From the NCBI GenBank assembly GCA_949361645.1, contig OX442432.1, positions 4,095,990 to 4,159,989 of the forward strand: DNA of 64,000 bases. Reading direction: 5' to 3'. The position numbers were made by a program, and so were the translations under genes. The notes under the pieces were generated by a model. The model worked only from the letters and a program-made list of their open reading frames with translations. It was not told the origin of the DNA and searched no databases. Shown here in pieces: positions 21,533 through 32,861 of this stretch (the stretch's first letter is position 1; each line of letters opens with the position of its first letter). Origin of the DNA: Spongilla lacustris (Eukaryota; Porifera; Demospongiae; Spongillida; Spongillidae).

Positions 21533-24500
21533 CTAGCTATTACTCATACAGAATATGTTAAAGGCATACATATTATTTGTCCAATCATGCACATATGTTA
21601 TCTTTCCATTGCCATGTTCCTTATATGTGCACGTAGGCCCACACTCATGGCAGATTGAGATAGAATTCTCTACAGATGAGGATGGCACAATCACTAGATC
21701 ATTCGTCAACACCATCAGAGGACAGTTCAGACTGTTTTGAACACCCAACAGTTCAAATGTGTTGAGAATACAGTACCACTGTGGGTTGCTTTCTGTCACA
21801 AAAGTAGCCATTAAAATTCCATGCATTTCCTAAAATGTTGAAAGAATCCAGTAATTAATACGTTTATCAAGTAAAATAAGTGGCTTAATTCACCTTGCCA
21901 TCATACATAAATGTGACATAATCTTGTACTTTCACTTTCTCATCCCCTCTTCTGCCTGCACATGAGTTGCTGCAGTAGACCATACAGTCCAGCCTTAAAG
22001 GAGCCACTCCCATAAGTTGACACTCTTCTCCTTTAAGTATAGAGTCAACTGTGCCAATTAGTCCATCCACTCTTTGTATCTTAATACTGGATAACGTGGT
22101 ACTTATCTGGTTAGTGTACATGTGTGTACAAAAGAAAAAAGTGTTGTTAAACCATTTATTATTTCATCAATATACATACCTTTTTTATGCTAAAGTTTGG
22201 TTTTGATTGCTTTTCACCACCATACATAAATTGTTGCACTTCAGGTGATTTAAACAGCCTCAGTATATCACTGCTACACCTGCATGTAAAACGGTGCAAC
22301 TAGGCTAAATATTATAGCAATGGTTGGGAATAATATACCTGTCATTATTTGGTCCATAGAGTCCACCAGATACTATGTATTCAAACTGTTCACGTACAGC
22401 AAAACCAACTGCTATATCATGGCTTGGTGAATGGCGGTGAGAGTGAATGTTCCTCTCTCTTACTAGAGAATTGAATGCCTCGCACCTGTACAGGTTATTT
22501 ATGGATAAGTGGATAGCTTTAAAAATTCGTACCTCTCAGTATTGTAACTTGATGGTGGGCCATAATCACGAAGACATTGAGGTAGGTGAAGCAGAAGGTG
22601 AATTTTGTACTTCCTCAAAAGAGATGGGTCGTGTGTTTTTACAGCTTGTACAAAGGCATTGCAAGCCACTTCGTAATCACTTATACAACTTTGCCTCACC
22701 ACGTTGCAATAAACAATCCTAAACACATTTAAAAGCAGAAAACAGTGATCAATTTAAGTTCATCGTTTAACAGCCTTACATTTATCAGTGTTGTCCACAT
22801 CTCCATCTCTCCGATTGTTAAATATGGTTGGAGAGCGAACAGTGACATCTGAGCAAAAGTATTCAGATCTCTGCCAACCAGGGAACCCGAATATCGGCAT
22901 ATTCGCTTTGCCCTAGGCTTCACATGAAATCCAGAATAATTGAAGGCCTCCATAAAAGCCTGAAGCCTCAGTTTGTCTTTGCTCTTCAATTTACTTAGAA
23001 GGGTGCGAACAAAGTATTTGAGTGGTCCCAGCAAAAGTGTGTGCAATGCCTCAAGAGGAATACACCTGTATATTTTAAAAAAGAGATAAAAATTATATAT
23101 TTTACATTGCAAACTTACCGAAAAGCATCAATCGATAGCTCTAATATTACTGTTTGCTGATCACACAGCCCAGATGCAGTCTTCAGCTCAGTTCGTCGTT
23201 CCCCGCGTGCCGAAGCTATTTTCTGAAATTCAGAGATGCTTGCCTCCTTACTTCGCATAATCCCTATCACATCAGGTGAGTCATTTACATTGGCCTATAA
23301 GGTTGAATGAACAGTACAGCAGGTTGGAATTAAATGACTGTCCACTCCCTTTTCCAGCGTGCAAAGATCTTTGACAACAGCACTCATCATGTCAACAGCT
23401 GTTGCGGTATTAGATGCACACAACAGATGAATGTGACGGAGTTGATGGTTTAGCTTTTTTGGAAGACCAGCCAAAAGCAAGCACCCTACATCAAACAGAT
23501 TCCATTGTTTGCTGCGGTTTCCACTGAGATCATCAGAGTACAGCAATAATGGAGCAACAACCACAGCCATTCCTTTGGCTTTCTCCTTTATGGGATGTGG
23601 AGAGGTGAAGCATTTTGTTTCCTATTTGCAGAAAAGGATAATAGTAAATCACTGTATTACATGTAATGCTATGAAGATGAACCTCTGAATCCATCTGATA
23701 CCAGATATAAGATCTCTGTACCAGAATTGCAACAGCATTGGGCACAGGCAGTACTCTGACAATCTGATGTTCCTTTATAGTGACTTCATCACCAAGGAAA
23801 AGAGTATCATCTTCTGCTGTTAAAGTAAGTGATGCACTGGGAAACAGCTTGGAATACTGCCACATATTGTACAGGGGGAGAACTGACACATGAATCTCCT
23901 TATCATGTGCCTAGAATTAATTTTAAATGTTTACAAATGTACAATGTCATGTATTAGATGAGCTTACATCAATGCAATATCGCTGTACTTTAGCTACCAC
24001 TGGTTCAGATCCAAGGTAATCATTATGAAATTCGATGAAGTCATTGACATATATGACCTCGCCCTTGTACTGAATTGTAACAGCTTGATAGATTGCCTCC
24101 TTGTTCCATTTATCAGCCTCCCACATCTCACTATGAATTATACACTTGTAAAGTATTTCATCGAAACTAAAAGATCGGTAATACGACTTACGATACAACA
24201 TCCGTGTGTGATACTGGCAACCTTTGTATAGAGCTGCTGATATCAGGATTTCTAAAACAACGCCGCACAACATCAATGGGCCCATTTAGATAAAAGGGTT
24301 CTCCAGCCTCAGTATGCATCTAAATGGAATGTTGGCAGTCTGTATAAGATCTATAATTGTGTGATAAAATAATTACACGGCATACCAGTGATGGTGCTGT
24401 ATAGCCAGGCAAGTTAAATTTCTTTAACTGATACATAGATGGTGATGAAGGATTGTCCATTTTGAAAATGTGGCAAATAAACTTCACATTTCTTTCCCCC

Positions 24501-25108
24501 TAACGGTATATATGCAAATCCAATTACTGTCGATTCATCACTTCCAAAGCACAACATACTGGAGGATGAGTACTGTGAAGAAATGCATATAGAAGTGCAA
24601 ACCGTTCAGAAGGAAATGGTTCTGTATCACGATCTGTACCACTTTCCAGATGCTGCAATACACCTGAATACAAGAAGATTTAACTATATAATTTCCAGCA
24701 GCAAGTTTTAACTTACTTGTCATTGCCACGGTAGAGTCTTCACATTCAGATTCAGACTGAATATCTGATTCTGAGTCAGAACCCCCTGATGCAATGCTTT
24801 CACATGCTGACTCCTCTGCAGTTGGTACTTCAGGGCAGGGCACTTCAGGGCACATGGAATCTAAATTGACATCATAGTCTGCTCCGTCTATATTAAACTG
24901 CATAGGTGAAATAGTGTGGATATTTATATTGTATTTGCACCGGGCATCATGTACCTCATTTGTCTCATGAGACTCAAGAGCTGTAGCAAACTCTCTGTGG
25001 CTGCTGGATAGTTGATGACGACGAAGTTCTGACGGATATTCAAATTGAACCTTGCAAATTCTGCAATATCTATCAACACCTGTGGGGCATAATTTGTATC
25101 AATTGCAA
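21533..25108 (-). CDS. Plavaka-like (CACTA-related) DNA transposase gene, many short introns
   Basis: About a dozen exons on the minus strand with short GT..AG introns, among them 24715-25108, 23968 to about 24262, 23686-23910, about 23345-23621, 23119-23294, 22780-23065, 22533-22718, 22339-22485, 22180-22279, 21894-22106 and 21533-21829. The first has a C2H2 finger (CRICKVQFEYPSELRRHQ, two His). Then come GEPFYLNGPIDVVRRCFRNP, LYSDDLSGNRSKQWN, IPLEALHTLLLGPLKYF and ICRYSGSLVGRDLNTFAQ. DDxSGNRSKQ.N, HT.LLG..KYF and GSLVGRD are hallmarks of the Plavaka group of CACTA/EnSpm-like transposases. The C-terminus ends ISICHECGPTCTYKEHGNG. No stop or shift is forced by what I read, but the 5' exon and the border near 23300-23345 are not settled. 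It would cut and move a DNA element; its TIRs were not found. Confidence 0.75.
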
Positions 25109-25680
25109 CATAAAATACTGGACATGCCGGCATTGGGCTCCGTTATTAATAATAAACGAAATGCTTGAGCTTATATCCCATGAATAAAAACATCCAGTGT
25201 AACAGATACACCCACTCCCGCACAGGCAGGTTCATATTGAAAGACCTTTGTATATACTAACAGCCAAAGTCCAAAGACATAGAAGTCAAAGATAGCCCCC
25301 CGGCCCCCCACTGCGAAATCATCTTTCGCGCCCGACTTTTTAAGCTCCTTATATAGAGCCAAACGTAAAGAATACACAGCTAGCGGGCATAAAACGCTAC
25401 GGCCTCAGTGGAACGTAACAGTCTGTACACTGGTACATGTTATACCTGTTGCACTATTATTCATGACGTCAAAGAAGATCACGTGATTTGAGTGTGAATC
25501 GTGGGTGCATTTATAGCAGACACTTAAAGATATTTAGAGGACTTATGTACACGCATCAGTGCAAGTATGTCTCTATAGCCGATCGCGAAACTAGAGCCCG
25601 GTGAACCTCATAGCCTATTAACAGGTTTATATTATAATAGTGGAATCGTATACTGGCGCCATTTTGTTAGTGCCAATATG
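25109..25680. other. No gene seen
   Basis: Region upstream of the transposase gene. It contains TGACGTCA near 25465 and GC-rich patches, but no recognised coding exon. Confidence 0.4.
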
Positions 25681-25895
25681 GGCGTCATATGTTTCACATA
25701 TTTGTTCCATATGTTACATTTGTAACGTATATGTGGCTCATATGTGCTCCATATATGCGCTGCAATATTTGGTACATATATATTACTAAATATATGTTCC
25801 AGATGACATATGTGTATCATATATGTGCCCATATATGATACATTGATGTGCGCTAGTTCATATTTGATACATTTTTGGAATTGCCTGGGTGTGTA
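25680..25895. repeat. AT-rich repeat of ATATGTG/CACATAT words
   Basis: Dense in CATATGT, ATATATG and GTACATAT words with many small palindromes. Related to 19150-19330 in inverse orientation. Confidence 0.6.
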
Positions 25896-26420
25896 TCATG
25901 CACGCAACAGATGAACCGACGATGGGAATGGCCTTTGCATTAAGTACCATTCTTCCTGAGGTGTGTCAGGCGGAGCACGCAGTGTGGAGCTGTGTTTATG
26001 TGACATTACTATGAGTATCCAGGCTATAATCCAGTCAATATATTTCAATCTTTCATACTGATGAGATTTCCGCCATGAATTATATCAACTGACAAATGTT
26101 CTGGCACCAGTCCTTAATAATGAATGTTCGTGTATACACATGTATCATGATGTATGTGTGTGAATATTGGTTTCAGTGAGAGCTTTGACGACGGAAAGGA
26201 TAAGAGCTGTGTATTCGTTAAGGAATTTTAAAGTTCTAAATGTTCGTGTATGTGTGTCAATGAGCATTTTAAGCCGCGGAACTGATGACATACAGCTTTG
26301 GCGACGGAGTGCACTACGACAGTGGGCGTGATTTGTGTGGAACTATGGGAAGTTAAGAAAGTTACCAGCAGAACCATTTGTGATGCCATTGTACAGCACC
26401 TCAGAAAGTTTTTCCGCACT
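25896..26420. other. No gene seen
   Basis: AT-rich sequence up to the left arm of the large inverted repeat. A minus ORF at 26228-26458 has no motif. Confidence 0.4.
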
Positions 26421-27347
26421 TGGGTAATTCTATACCCTTTTAACTCAGGTACTGACACCTATGTTTCATAGTCCATAATATCCTATGTAACTTGTTTACT
26501 TCAGTACTCTGTACACTTACATTAATAATTAGCCCTCAAGGTTAATTCCATTTATTGGCTACAAGGTGTGAATAATTTAACCACAAATGTGTACATAGTA
26601 ATCCCTCTTGGCAGCCATTATAGCTACACTGATGATTTTAAATACACACACACAGCCCTGTAAGGGCCATGTTATGATGCCATGACCTTGACTAGTGCAT
26701 GCTCAGTGATTGAAAAACATGAAAATGAAGCATTGCTATGCCTCTCATATAGAAATGACCACTTTTTAAGTTTTTATTGTTTGAAAATAGGAAAGAGCAG
26801 GTTGTATTCTACTGTTTTATCTAGCTTCTACAGCGGGATGGAACTGGGTTCCGTTGAAATGCCATACAGAAAAGAGTAAGTCTCCTAGGATGTTTGTTCT
26901 GTTTGATTGAATTCATGAGCAATAGAATGTGTTTATCAACATTTTGGTGAGCCTATCATAACTGTTACCCAACTAAAATGCCTAATGCAGAAAAATCACA
27001 CTACTTATATACTATTTTTGCTGGGAATGAGTGATAATGTTCATTCACTTATTGACCAATCCAACACCATCTTAGTGTGACTTAACAATTTAATCAAGTG
27101 TTCAAGCTTTTTCTGCAGGTGATTATAAACAATTATAAAGCAAGTTACAAGGTACAAAACATCATTTAAATTAAGTTCTCTTCCTCGTGTGACACTTTAG
27201 TGGATACAACAGCGTTGAAACGATGACATGCTGAAGTAACAAAAGCAATGGCTGGCAAAAACAAAATAATAATAAATCAAAGAAGCGCTACTCCGAGTAG
27301 CGTTACGAAACTTTGTTGTGAATGGCAGGTGAATTTATAACTGTATT

Positions 27348-27371
27348 CCGCGCGGGCGCGCACCCGCGCGG
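27348..27371. repeat. GC-rich perfect palindrome
   Basis: CCGCGCGGG / CCCGCGCGG arms around CGCGCA. It sits at the middle of the large inverted repeat in otherwise AT-rich DNA. Confidence 0.9.
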
Positions 27372-27636
27372 TACATTGTAACAATGGAGAGGGCTCCAAT
27401 AATAAAAAGGTCTTTCGTAGCATTGACAAAGAGACTGCCGGTCTTTGTTAACAGTTTTTGTAGCGCAGAATCTCTCTTTGTTAGCAAATGGCCTAATCCC
27501 ACGTGCACGCAACCATTTGTAAGCCGCCGCTTACAATAGTTGAAATTAAGCATGCGGTGGATCAATATGTTAACACTGTATGATACCACTTCTATATAAT
27601 ATTTTTTCACTCACATTGCGCCTTATTAAATACTTA

Positions 27637-27850
27637 GTTGGGCGTAGCCCGACCTTCGCGTTTGGCAGAAGGTTGGCCCTAGTTGGTATACCTGCATCCA
27701 TCTGATAGCGGGTAGCCTATACATGAACCTGGATTTGTAACAATCACATAATTATGTGGGCTATCATATAGCCTCATGCGCTATCAAATCCACATATAGG
27801 CTTGATACTCCGACATTCCGCCAGACACGAAGGTCGGGCTACGCCCGACT
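27637..27850. repeat. TIR element with GGGCGTAGCCCGACCTTCG ends
   Basis: TTGGGCGTAGCCCGACCTTC at the left and its inverse at the right (about 27827-27848), with about 165 bp between. The same end sequence forms the 64-bp palindrome at 44874-44937. Confidence 0.8.
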
Positions 27851-28452
27851 ACAGTTTGCATCAGCAAAGTTATGATAGGCTCACCAAAGTGTTGATAAGC
27901 ACATTCTATGGCACATGAATTCAATCAAACAGAACAAACATCCTAGGAGACTCACTCTTTTCTATATGCCATTTCAACGGAACCCAGTTTCGTCCCGCTG
28001 TAGAAGCTAGATATAACAGTAGAATACAACCTGCTCTTTCCTATTTTCAAACAATAAAAACTTAAAAAGTGGTCATTTCTTTATGAGAGGCATAACAATG
28101 CTACATTTTCATGTTTTTCAATCACTGAGCATGCACTAGTCAAGGTCATGGCATCATAACATGGCCCTTACAGGGTTTTGTGTGTGTATTTAAAATCATC
28201 ACTGTAGCTATAATGGCTGCCAAGAGGGATTACTATGTACACATTTGTGGTTAAATTATTCACACATTGTAGCCAATAAACGGAATTAACCTTGAGGGCT
28301 AATTATTAATACAAGTGTACAGAGTAATGAAGTAAACAAGTCACATAGGATATTATGGACTATGAAACACAAGTGTCAGTACCTGAGTTAAAGGGGTATA
28401 GAATTACCCACTTATAGACGACTTTAATTCCACTTACCTTAGCCGGGTCGAG

Positions 28453-28605
28453 CATGAGCGGGAAAAAAATTGAACCAACGTTTCTTGTAATCTTGTTACA
28501 TGTTCACAAGGAGCTGACAGAAAACCTGAATGTAGTTGACATAGTGCGAGAGTTCATTGCAACAAACGACGAACGTACGAATAAGATACTTCAGTTCTGC
28601 AAATT
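28453..28605 (+). CDS. Unidentified small ORF, 50 codons
   Basis: ATG at 28453, running to a TGA at about 28603. The protein is amphipathic (LVILLHVHKELTENLNVVDI, then VREFIATNDERTNKILQFCK). ACAGTAAGT follows the stop, resembling a splice donor, so it may be a first exon. No family recognised. Confidence 0.25.
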
Positions 28606-28947
28606 TTGAACAGTAAGTGTATACACGCACGTACGTGTTTGTACAGCACTTCGGCCCCCTCATCTTCCGCCGCCCCCGCAGCCAGTGCAGGGAGGAACGT
28701 TATTTCGGTATTGAGAAGGAATGAAGCTTGCCGTCGCTGTCTTCAGAGTTTATCTGCTGGGCTTGAATTAACTCGATAGGCTGAAGGCCTTTCCTGTGCC
28801 TAGCACTTCAGACACGGTTGTTTACAGTTTAACATGCAGGTGACCATAATAAGAATGCAGATGCATTGTCGATCTCGTTCAGCAAGGTACATGTAGCTAT
28901 AGTTTGCTGTAAAAAAAGGCGAAATTGGAGAATGATTTGCAACGGTT

Positions 28948-29646
28948 CTTAATCATAGATTGTCCAGTGTTAAACCGGTTTAACAAAGTGTTAAACCGGT
29001 TTAACAAAGTGTTAAACCGGTTTAACACTTTTCCAGTGTCTATTACACAGTATAGAAGGGGTTGTGTTCTACAAAAGCACTGCTGTCCTATCCAGATATC
29101 TGTTAAGTCTTAGCGCCACACCAGTTCTAGGCGCAATTCTCGCTTTTTGTAGCGTTACAAGCAAATCCACTCCACCGACTTCTTTTGCCGCCATTGGTAA
29201 TTTCTATTAGCACGGCAAAAGGGCTCGCCGTCCGAGTCATGCAAAGTTTGCGCCTCTTCAAAGGCTGTTATTGGTGAGAGAGGTGCAAAAGCACGATATG
29301 GGCAGGCTGGAAGAGCAAACTGGCTTATGGCACCATACAAGAGCAGGTAGGTTTCGGGCGAAGCCGAAAATGCGTAATGTGCAAAGCAGTTATTCAAGCA
29401 ACAGTATCATTGCAATGCCAGAGCTCAATTTAAGTAAAAGTATTGTAAATATGTATGTACTTGAATAAGTGTACTCTATATCGTAGATACATGATTTAGG
29501 ATACCAAATATACCTTCAGAATGAGTGCAACACTTATGGATGATTAGCTACAAAGGAAAACACAAAACGTGTTCGCAAACTTTGTAACTGTTAAACTGCA
29601 TGGTTTAACACACCGTTTAACAGCGAACGGTCAATCTATGATTAAG
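28948..29646. mobile_element. Candidate non-autonomous DNA element, 15-bp TIRs
   Basis: CTTAATCATAGATTG at 28948-28962 is repeated inverted at 29632-29646. Just inside the left end are three tandem 21-bp units GTGTTAAACCGGTTTAACAAA (28967-29028); inside the right end are GTTAAAC, GGTTTAAC and CGTTTAAC words. No transposase is present. No clear target-site duplication was seen. Confidence 0.55.
28967..29028. promoter_or_regulatory. Three tandem AAACCGGTTT palindromes
   Basis: The core AACCGGTT equals the published consensus of Grainyhead/CP2 transcription factors. Here it occurs three times at 21-bp spacing. As it lies in a transposon-like end, it may instead be a transposase binding site. 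Confidence 0.35.
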
Positions 29647-29754
29647 GCATGCAATGTTCTGCAAAAGTGATCAATATAGATCTGTTTCATTTTTCGGCTT
29701 TATGATCTAACCCTTAATTGTTTGCAACATTATACTTTCTCATATAGAGAATGT

Positions 29755-29760
29755 TTTATT
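29755..29760 (-). promoter_or_regulatory. Possible poly(A) signal of the IL-17-like gene
   Basis: AATAAA on the minus strand, about 60 bases after the TAA stop at 29819. Confidence 0.5.
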
Positions 29761-29818
29761 CAGTGCGCATCGATTGACATGTATAAATCATTATATCATA
29801 CAGTGCAATTAACCCAAA

Positions 29819-30454
29819 TTAGCTAAAATCCTGGTCATTACTACATGCACAAGAGACCGCCACTTTTATTTGCTGCCACTTCCAATCGGCGTTAGTAGCA
29901 TAGGGAGAACAGTTCGTTGTATACAGAACGGGAACAGGGTAATATACTGGCACGCAGGATTTGTTCACTGGAACACATTCCGTGCAAGAGCCTTCTGATT
30001 CGTTGGAACAAGAACACTGCCACTTACTATATTGACTGCAGTCCGCCTGCCATACAACCTGAGGGATACGGCGTGGATCATAGTCGCACTTGTATTCCCA
30101 AGGGCATTTATAGTTCTTAGTGAAGTTACTATTTGGAGGTAGTTTTCCAATCTTCCGTCTGCATACATCATTGAATGCCCTTTCGTCCTGCTCTTTGTTG
30201 AAATTCATGTCTTCTCTTTGCGGAGATCTATTAAGCAATTTTTGTGCCCTGTATAGTTAGCTGTTTTCTAGTGGCTGATCTGATGTAAAATTTAAACGAA
30301 CTTCTGGAAATAAAACTATCCCTTTATTTTACTCGTTGTACAGTGAAATATTGCTTCCTGGAATGCAGGTTTGAACAGTGTCATTTGCCAGGGGAGCGGT
30401 TGAGCATAATGCAATCGCTAATCCAAATATCACAACACATTCCAGAGTCTGCAT
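29819..30454 (-). CDS. IL-17-like secreted cytokine, two exons
   Basis: Exon 1 is 30333-30454 and exon 2 is 29819-30248; the 84-bp intron has GT..AG borders, and together they give 183 codons. Exon 1 starts at the ATG at 30454 and encodes a typical signal peptide (MQTLECVVIFGLAIALC). The IL-17 fold signature follows: C89-P-W-E-Y, C95, R101-I-P103, A109-D-C111, then SCVP at 138-141, PVLY at 147-150 and the closing VAVSCAC (C174, C176). In IL-17 family members these Cys residues build a cystine-knot dimer, secreted to bind SEFIR receptors. Three extra Cys residues lie at 119-132. Length is normal for the family. An AATAAA lies just downstream. The gene at 12378-13013 has the same C-x5-C-x5-R-[IF]-P-x7-C spacing, which suggests a small gene family. 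The fold call is good; a role in immunity is only inference. Confidence 0.8.
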
Positions 30455-31195
30455 GTGTACAAAGGGGGATTGCATAGTAAGGAAACCGAAATTATTTGCG
30501 CGCAGTTATTGATCTTACATGTTCGTGAAACATTTTAGCTAGAGATCCTTAGGGAAGTGTAATAATTTGTTCATATTTATTAACGCTCGCCTTAAATACC
30601 GAGCATGCATGACTACATTTTTTTCGAGCGAAAATAGATTTGTTGTGGACGTTTGATTAAAGTGTGTCAGGTAGAGTGATTTCTGTATACGCCAATAGAC
30701 CCCTTTCATATGACGTCAAAAATCACATGAAATAATAATGTAATAAAATTCATTTGAGGTTAATTCAATTCATATTCAATGCTGTCCGCCATCTTGGTGC
30801 ACAAGTTACTATAGAACGGACTCAGCGGCGACGGAAGGAATTAAAAAGTGTAGCCGCCATTATGAATATTATATTAATAATATGAATATAATTAATAATA
30901 CAAAAGTGAGTTTACACTATAGTACACATCAGTCATTGCAACTAAACTTCCTTGCATTATTCAACCGCACTTGTGTCATAGTACTTCGTTAAAAGGTTTT
31001 AATTCTTCGCAGCGTGCTGAAAGAACGTTCGCTTGTAGCATTTGTTGCAGGCAGGACCAAAATCAGCGATACTAATATGCAAACTTGTGAAACAAAGCAC
31101 TCTTTGGATGGGTGCATGTGAGGTCCCTTATAGATACACCACAACACATTGTAGAGTATACCTTCCATTAAATTTAGGCAGATTTTGGGACATTA
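30455..31195. other. 5' flank of the IL-17-like gene; no other gene
   Basis: No coding motif seen. A TGACGTCA (CRE-like) octamer occurs near 30712. AT-rich palindromic sequence lies at 30865-30900. Confidence 0.4.
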
Positions 31196-31199
31196 TATC

Positions 31200-31680
31200 T
31201 AAGTGCAGCCTCAACTAATATTCAGTCACAAACTGCAATTCTTCGTCGTTATTTGCTGCTTTCAATAGAAGATTTTCTAGCTTACAACAAACCTGATATC
31301 CAGGCTGAGTTTGAATACCACAGATTATCAGGTCTAGTGCTTCAAAGAAAATACGACGGTACATATCTTGGACATTTCCTGGACGATCTCCTTCACTTGA
31401 ACCAGAATCATATCGTTTACATGGCCTTCTTTTGCGTGGTAGCGTGGGATATAAGCTTCTTTTCCGACTTTGCCAAGAGGCAAGTATATGACACACTACA
31501 CTGTCATTTTCTTCACAATAGTGCCCGGAAGCCAGGGCATGCACTTATCAAACCAAGAGGGTTGAAAGGATCATTTGGCTACATTGGTCTTACCATATTC
31601 ACGTTTAGGAAACGGAAACCCTCTAGGTTGATGCGATTTATAAGGAGTACAACTTGTAATCGCTGAACTTGAAGCCATTT
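31200..31680 (-). pseudogene. hAT (DUF4371-type) transposase fragment, internally deleted
   Basis: Minus-strand pieces: FQPSWFDKCMPW and YCEENDSVVCHI resemble the TTF zinc-finger (F..SWF..yPWL ... C..C). Then, directly, FFEALDLIICGIQTQPGYQ and KLENLLLKAANNDEE match the middle region of the same family (YFEALD.II..I..RF.Q ... LE.LL..A). The part between is missing, and the frames differ. A different copy from the remnant at 677-1682. Confidence 0.6.
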
Positions 31681-31994
31681 TCTTAAGAAACACAAATCAC
31701 GTGGAGAGCAGCAGGTATACAGTAGCAGCTGTAAGCTGAAATGATTATCCCTAGCTCATATACCTCCTGCTCACCAGTGATTTAACTGCTATGAATAATT
31801 AATAAGATCATGAATAACTAATCATCGGTACAAAAAGTGGAGCCGCCATGGCGGCTACGGCGGCCATGGTTCCGTCGCCGTTGCACGGTCACAGCGGTTC
31901 AGCCGTCCAAATACGTGTGACAATTAATTCCCGCCGTCAATACACCCGACGTGCAAACAGCGAAACGTGGGTAGGCAGTCATTGTTTCCTTCAG

Positions 31995-32861
31995 GGGGCC
32001 GTTCATAAATTACGTCACACAAATTAAGGCTGTTTTGGACCCCCTCCCCCCCCCCTCCGTCACGGAACCGTCACAATAATCCTCTCCCCCCCCCCCTCTT
32101 AATTACGTCACATTTGCTCCCCCCCCCCCCCACCTCATGAATAGTCATAAATCGCTTCGAGCGTGCATATTTGGCCAGTTTCGCGCCATAATGCAAGCAA
32201 AGCTCAAAGAAACAGATTTCGCATGCGGGCCGGCAATTCCATTGAATTCGACCACACTACTGTCAATAATATATCATACATCGTCACAAGCATGAATGTC
32301 TTCTTCATTTTAGGCCGCGGGGCTACCCGCATAACTCCTTCGAGGTCAAAGTGATTTTTACCAATCCAGACTGCCTAGCCTGTTTCAGGCAGTCAACTTT
32401 ATCTCATCTCTGTGCCTCAGATAGGGCAGCAACTTGATGCGCGTGACTCGTAATAATTACTCGGTTTGGTCAAACGCGCCGGGAGTCAAGCAATGCCCAA
32501 CTAGGCAGTAACTAGCTCTTATTTGGCTTGTCTTGCTATGAATCACCATATGTATCTGCAGCATCACGAAATAGAGAGAGCAGATCTTGCACGACCGGCC
32601 GAAAAAGCAAATGCAAGTGGACTGCCTGGTACTGATGCCATCATCGAGCGCGTAGATCAATATTACCCACGACATGAATCAATTTTAGTAACCGCTAAAT
32701 ACCATCGTGCATCATAGACCACGACAATGAATTTTAATTCAAAATGTGACATCACGCCAGCCTAAACCCCCCCCCCCCCCTCCCCCCCGTCACAAACCGT
32801 CATAATTGTTCAGACCCCCTCCCCCCCCCCCTTTTGCGTGACGTAATTTATGAACGGCCCC
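31995..32861. mobile_element. Non-autonomous DNA element, 24-bp TIRs GGGGCCGTTCATAAATTACG
   Basis: The left end and right end (GTGACGTAATTTATGAACGG then CCCC) are inverted copies of 24 or more bp, followed inside by C-rich runs and TTACGTCAC words on both sides. The 867 bp carry no transposase. Ends of the type GGG.C.GT.CATAAATTACGT are seen in several animal DNA transposons; I do not assign the superfamily. Confidence 0.8.

Larger units (their letters stand above)
26421..28410. repeat. Large inverted repeat: about 540-bp arms around a 0.9-kb centre
   Basis: Left arm 26421-26962 (from TGGGTAATTCTATACCC to GAGCCTATCATAACT) recurs inverted at 27869-28410, with roughly one difference per 15-25 bases. 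The arms hold no convincing gene; the longest ORF (plus 26682-26879) is not kept in the other arm. The centre contains two perfect or near-perfect GC-rich palindromes (27285-27302 and 27348-27371) and the foldback element at 27637-27850. It could be a foldback transposon or an inverted segmental duplication. Confidence 0.9.

Noticed and set aside
25400..25460. CACTG-like words as TIRs of the Plavaka-like element (with 19768)
   Set aside because: CACTGTCTGTTA at the left and TAACAGTCTGTACACTGG at the right match only loosely; not enough to define ends.
26228..28141. ORFs in the large inverted repeat arms
   Set aside because: Not kept open in the partner arm despite high similarity, so there is no sign of selection on a protein.
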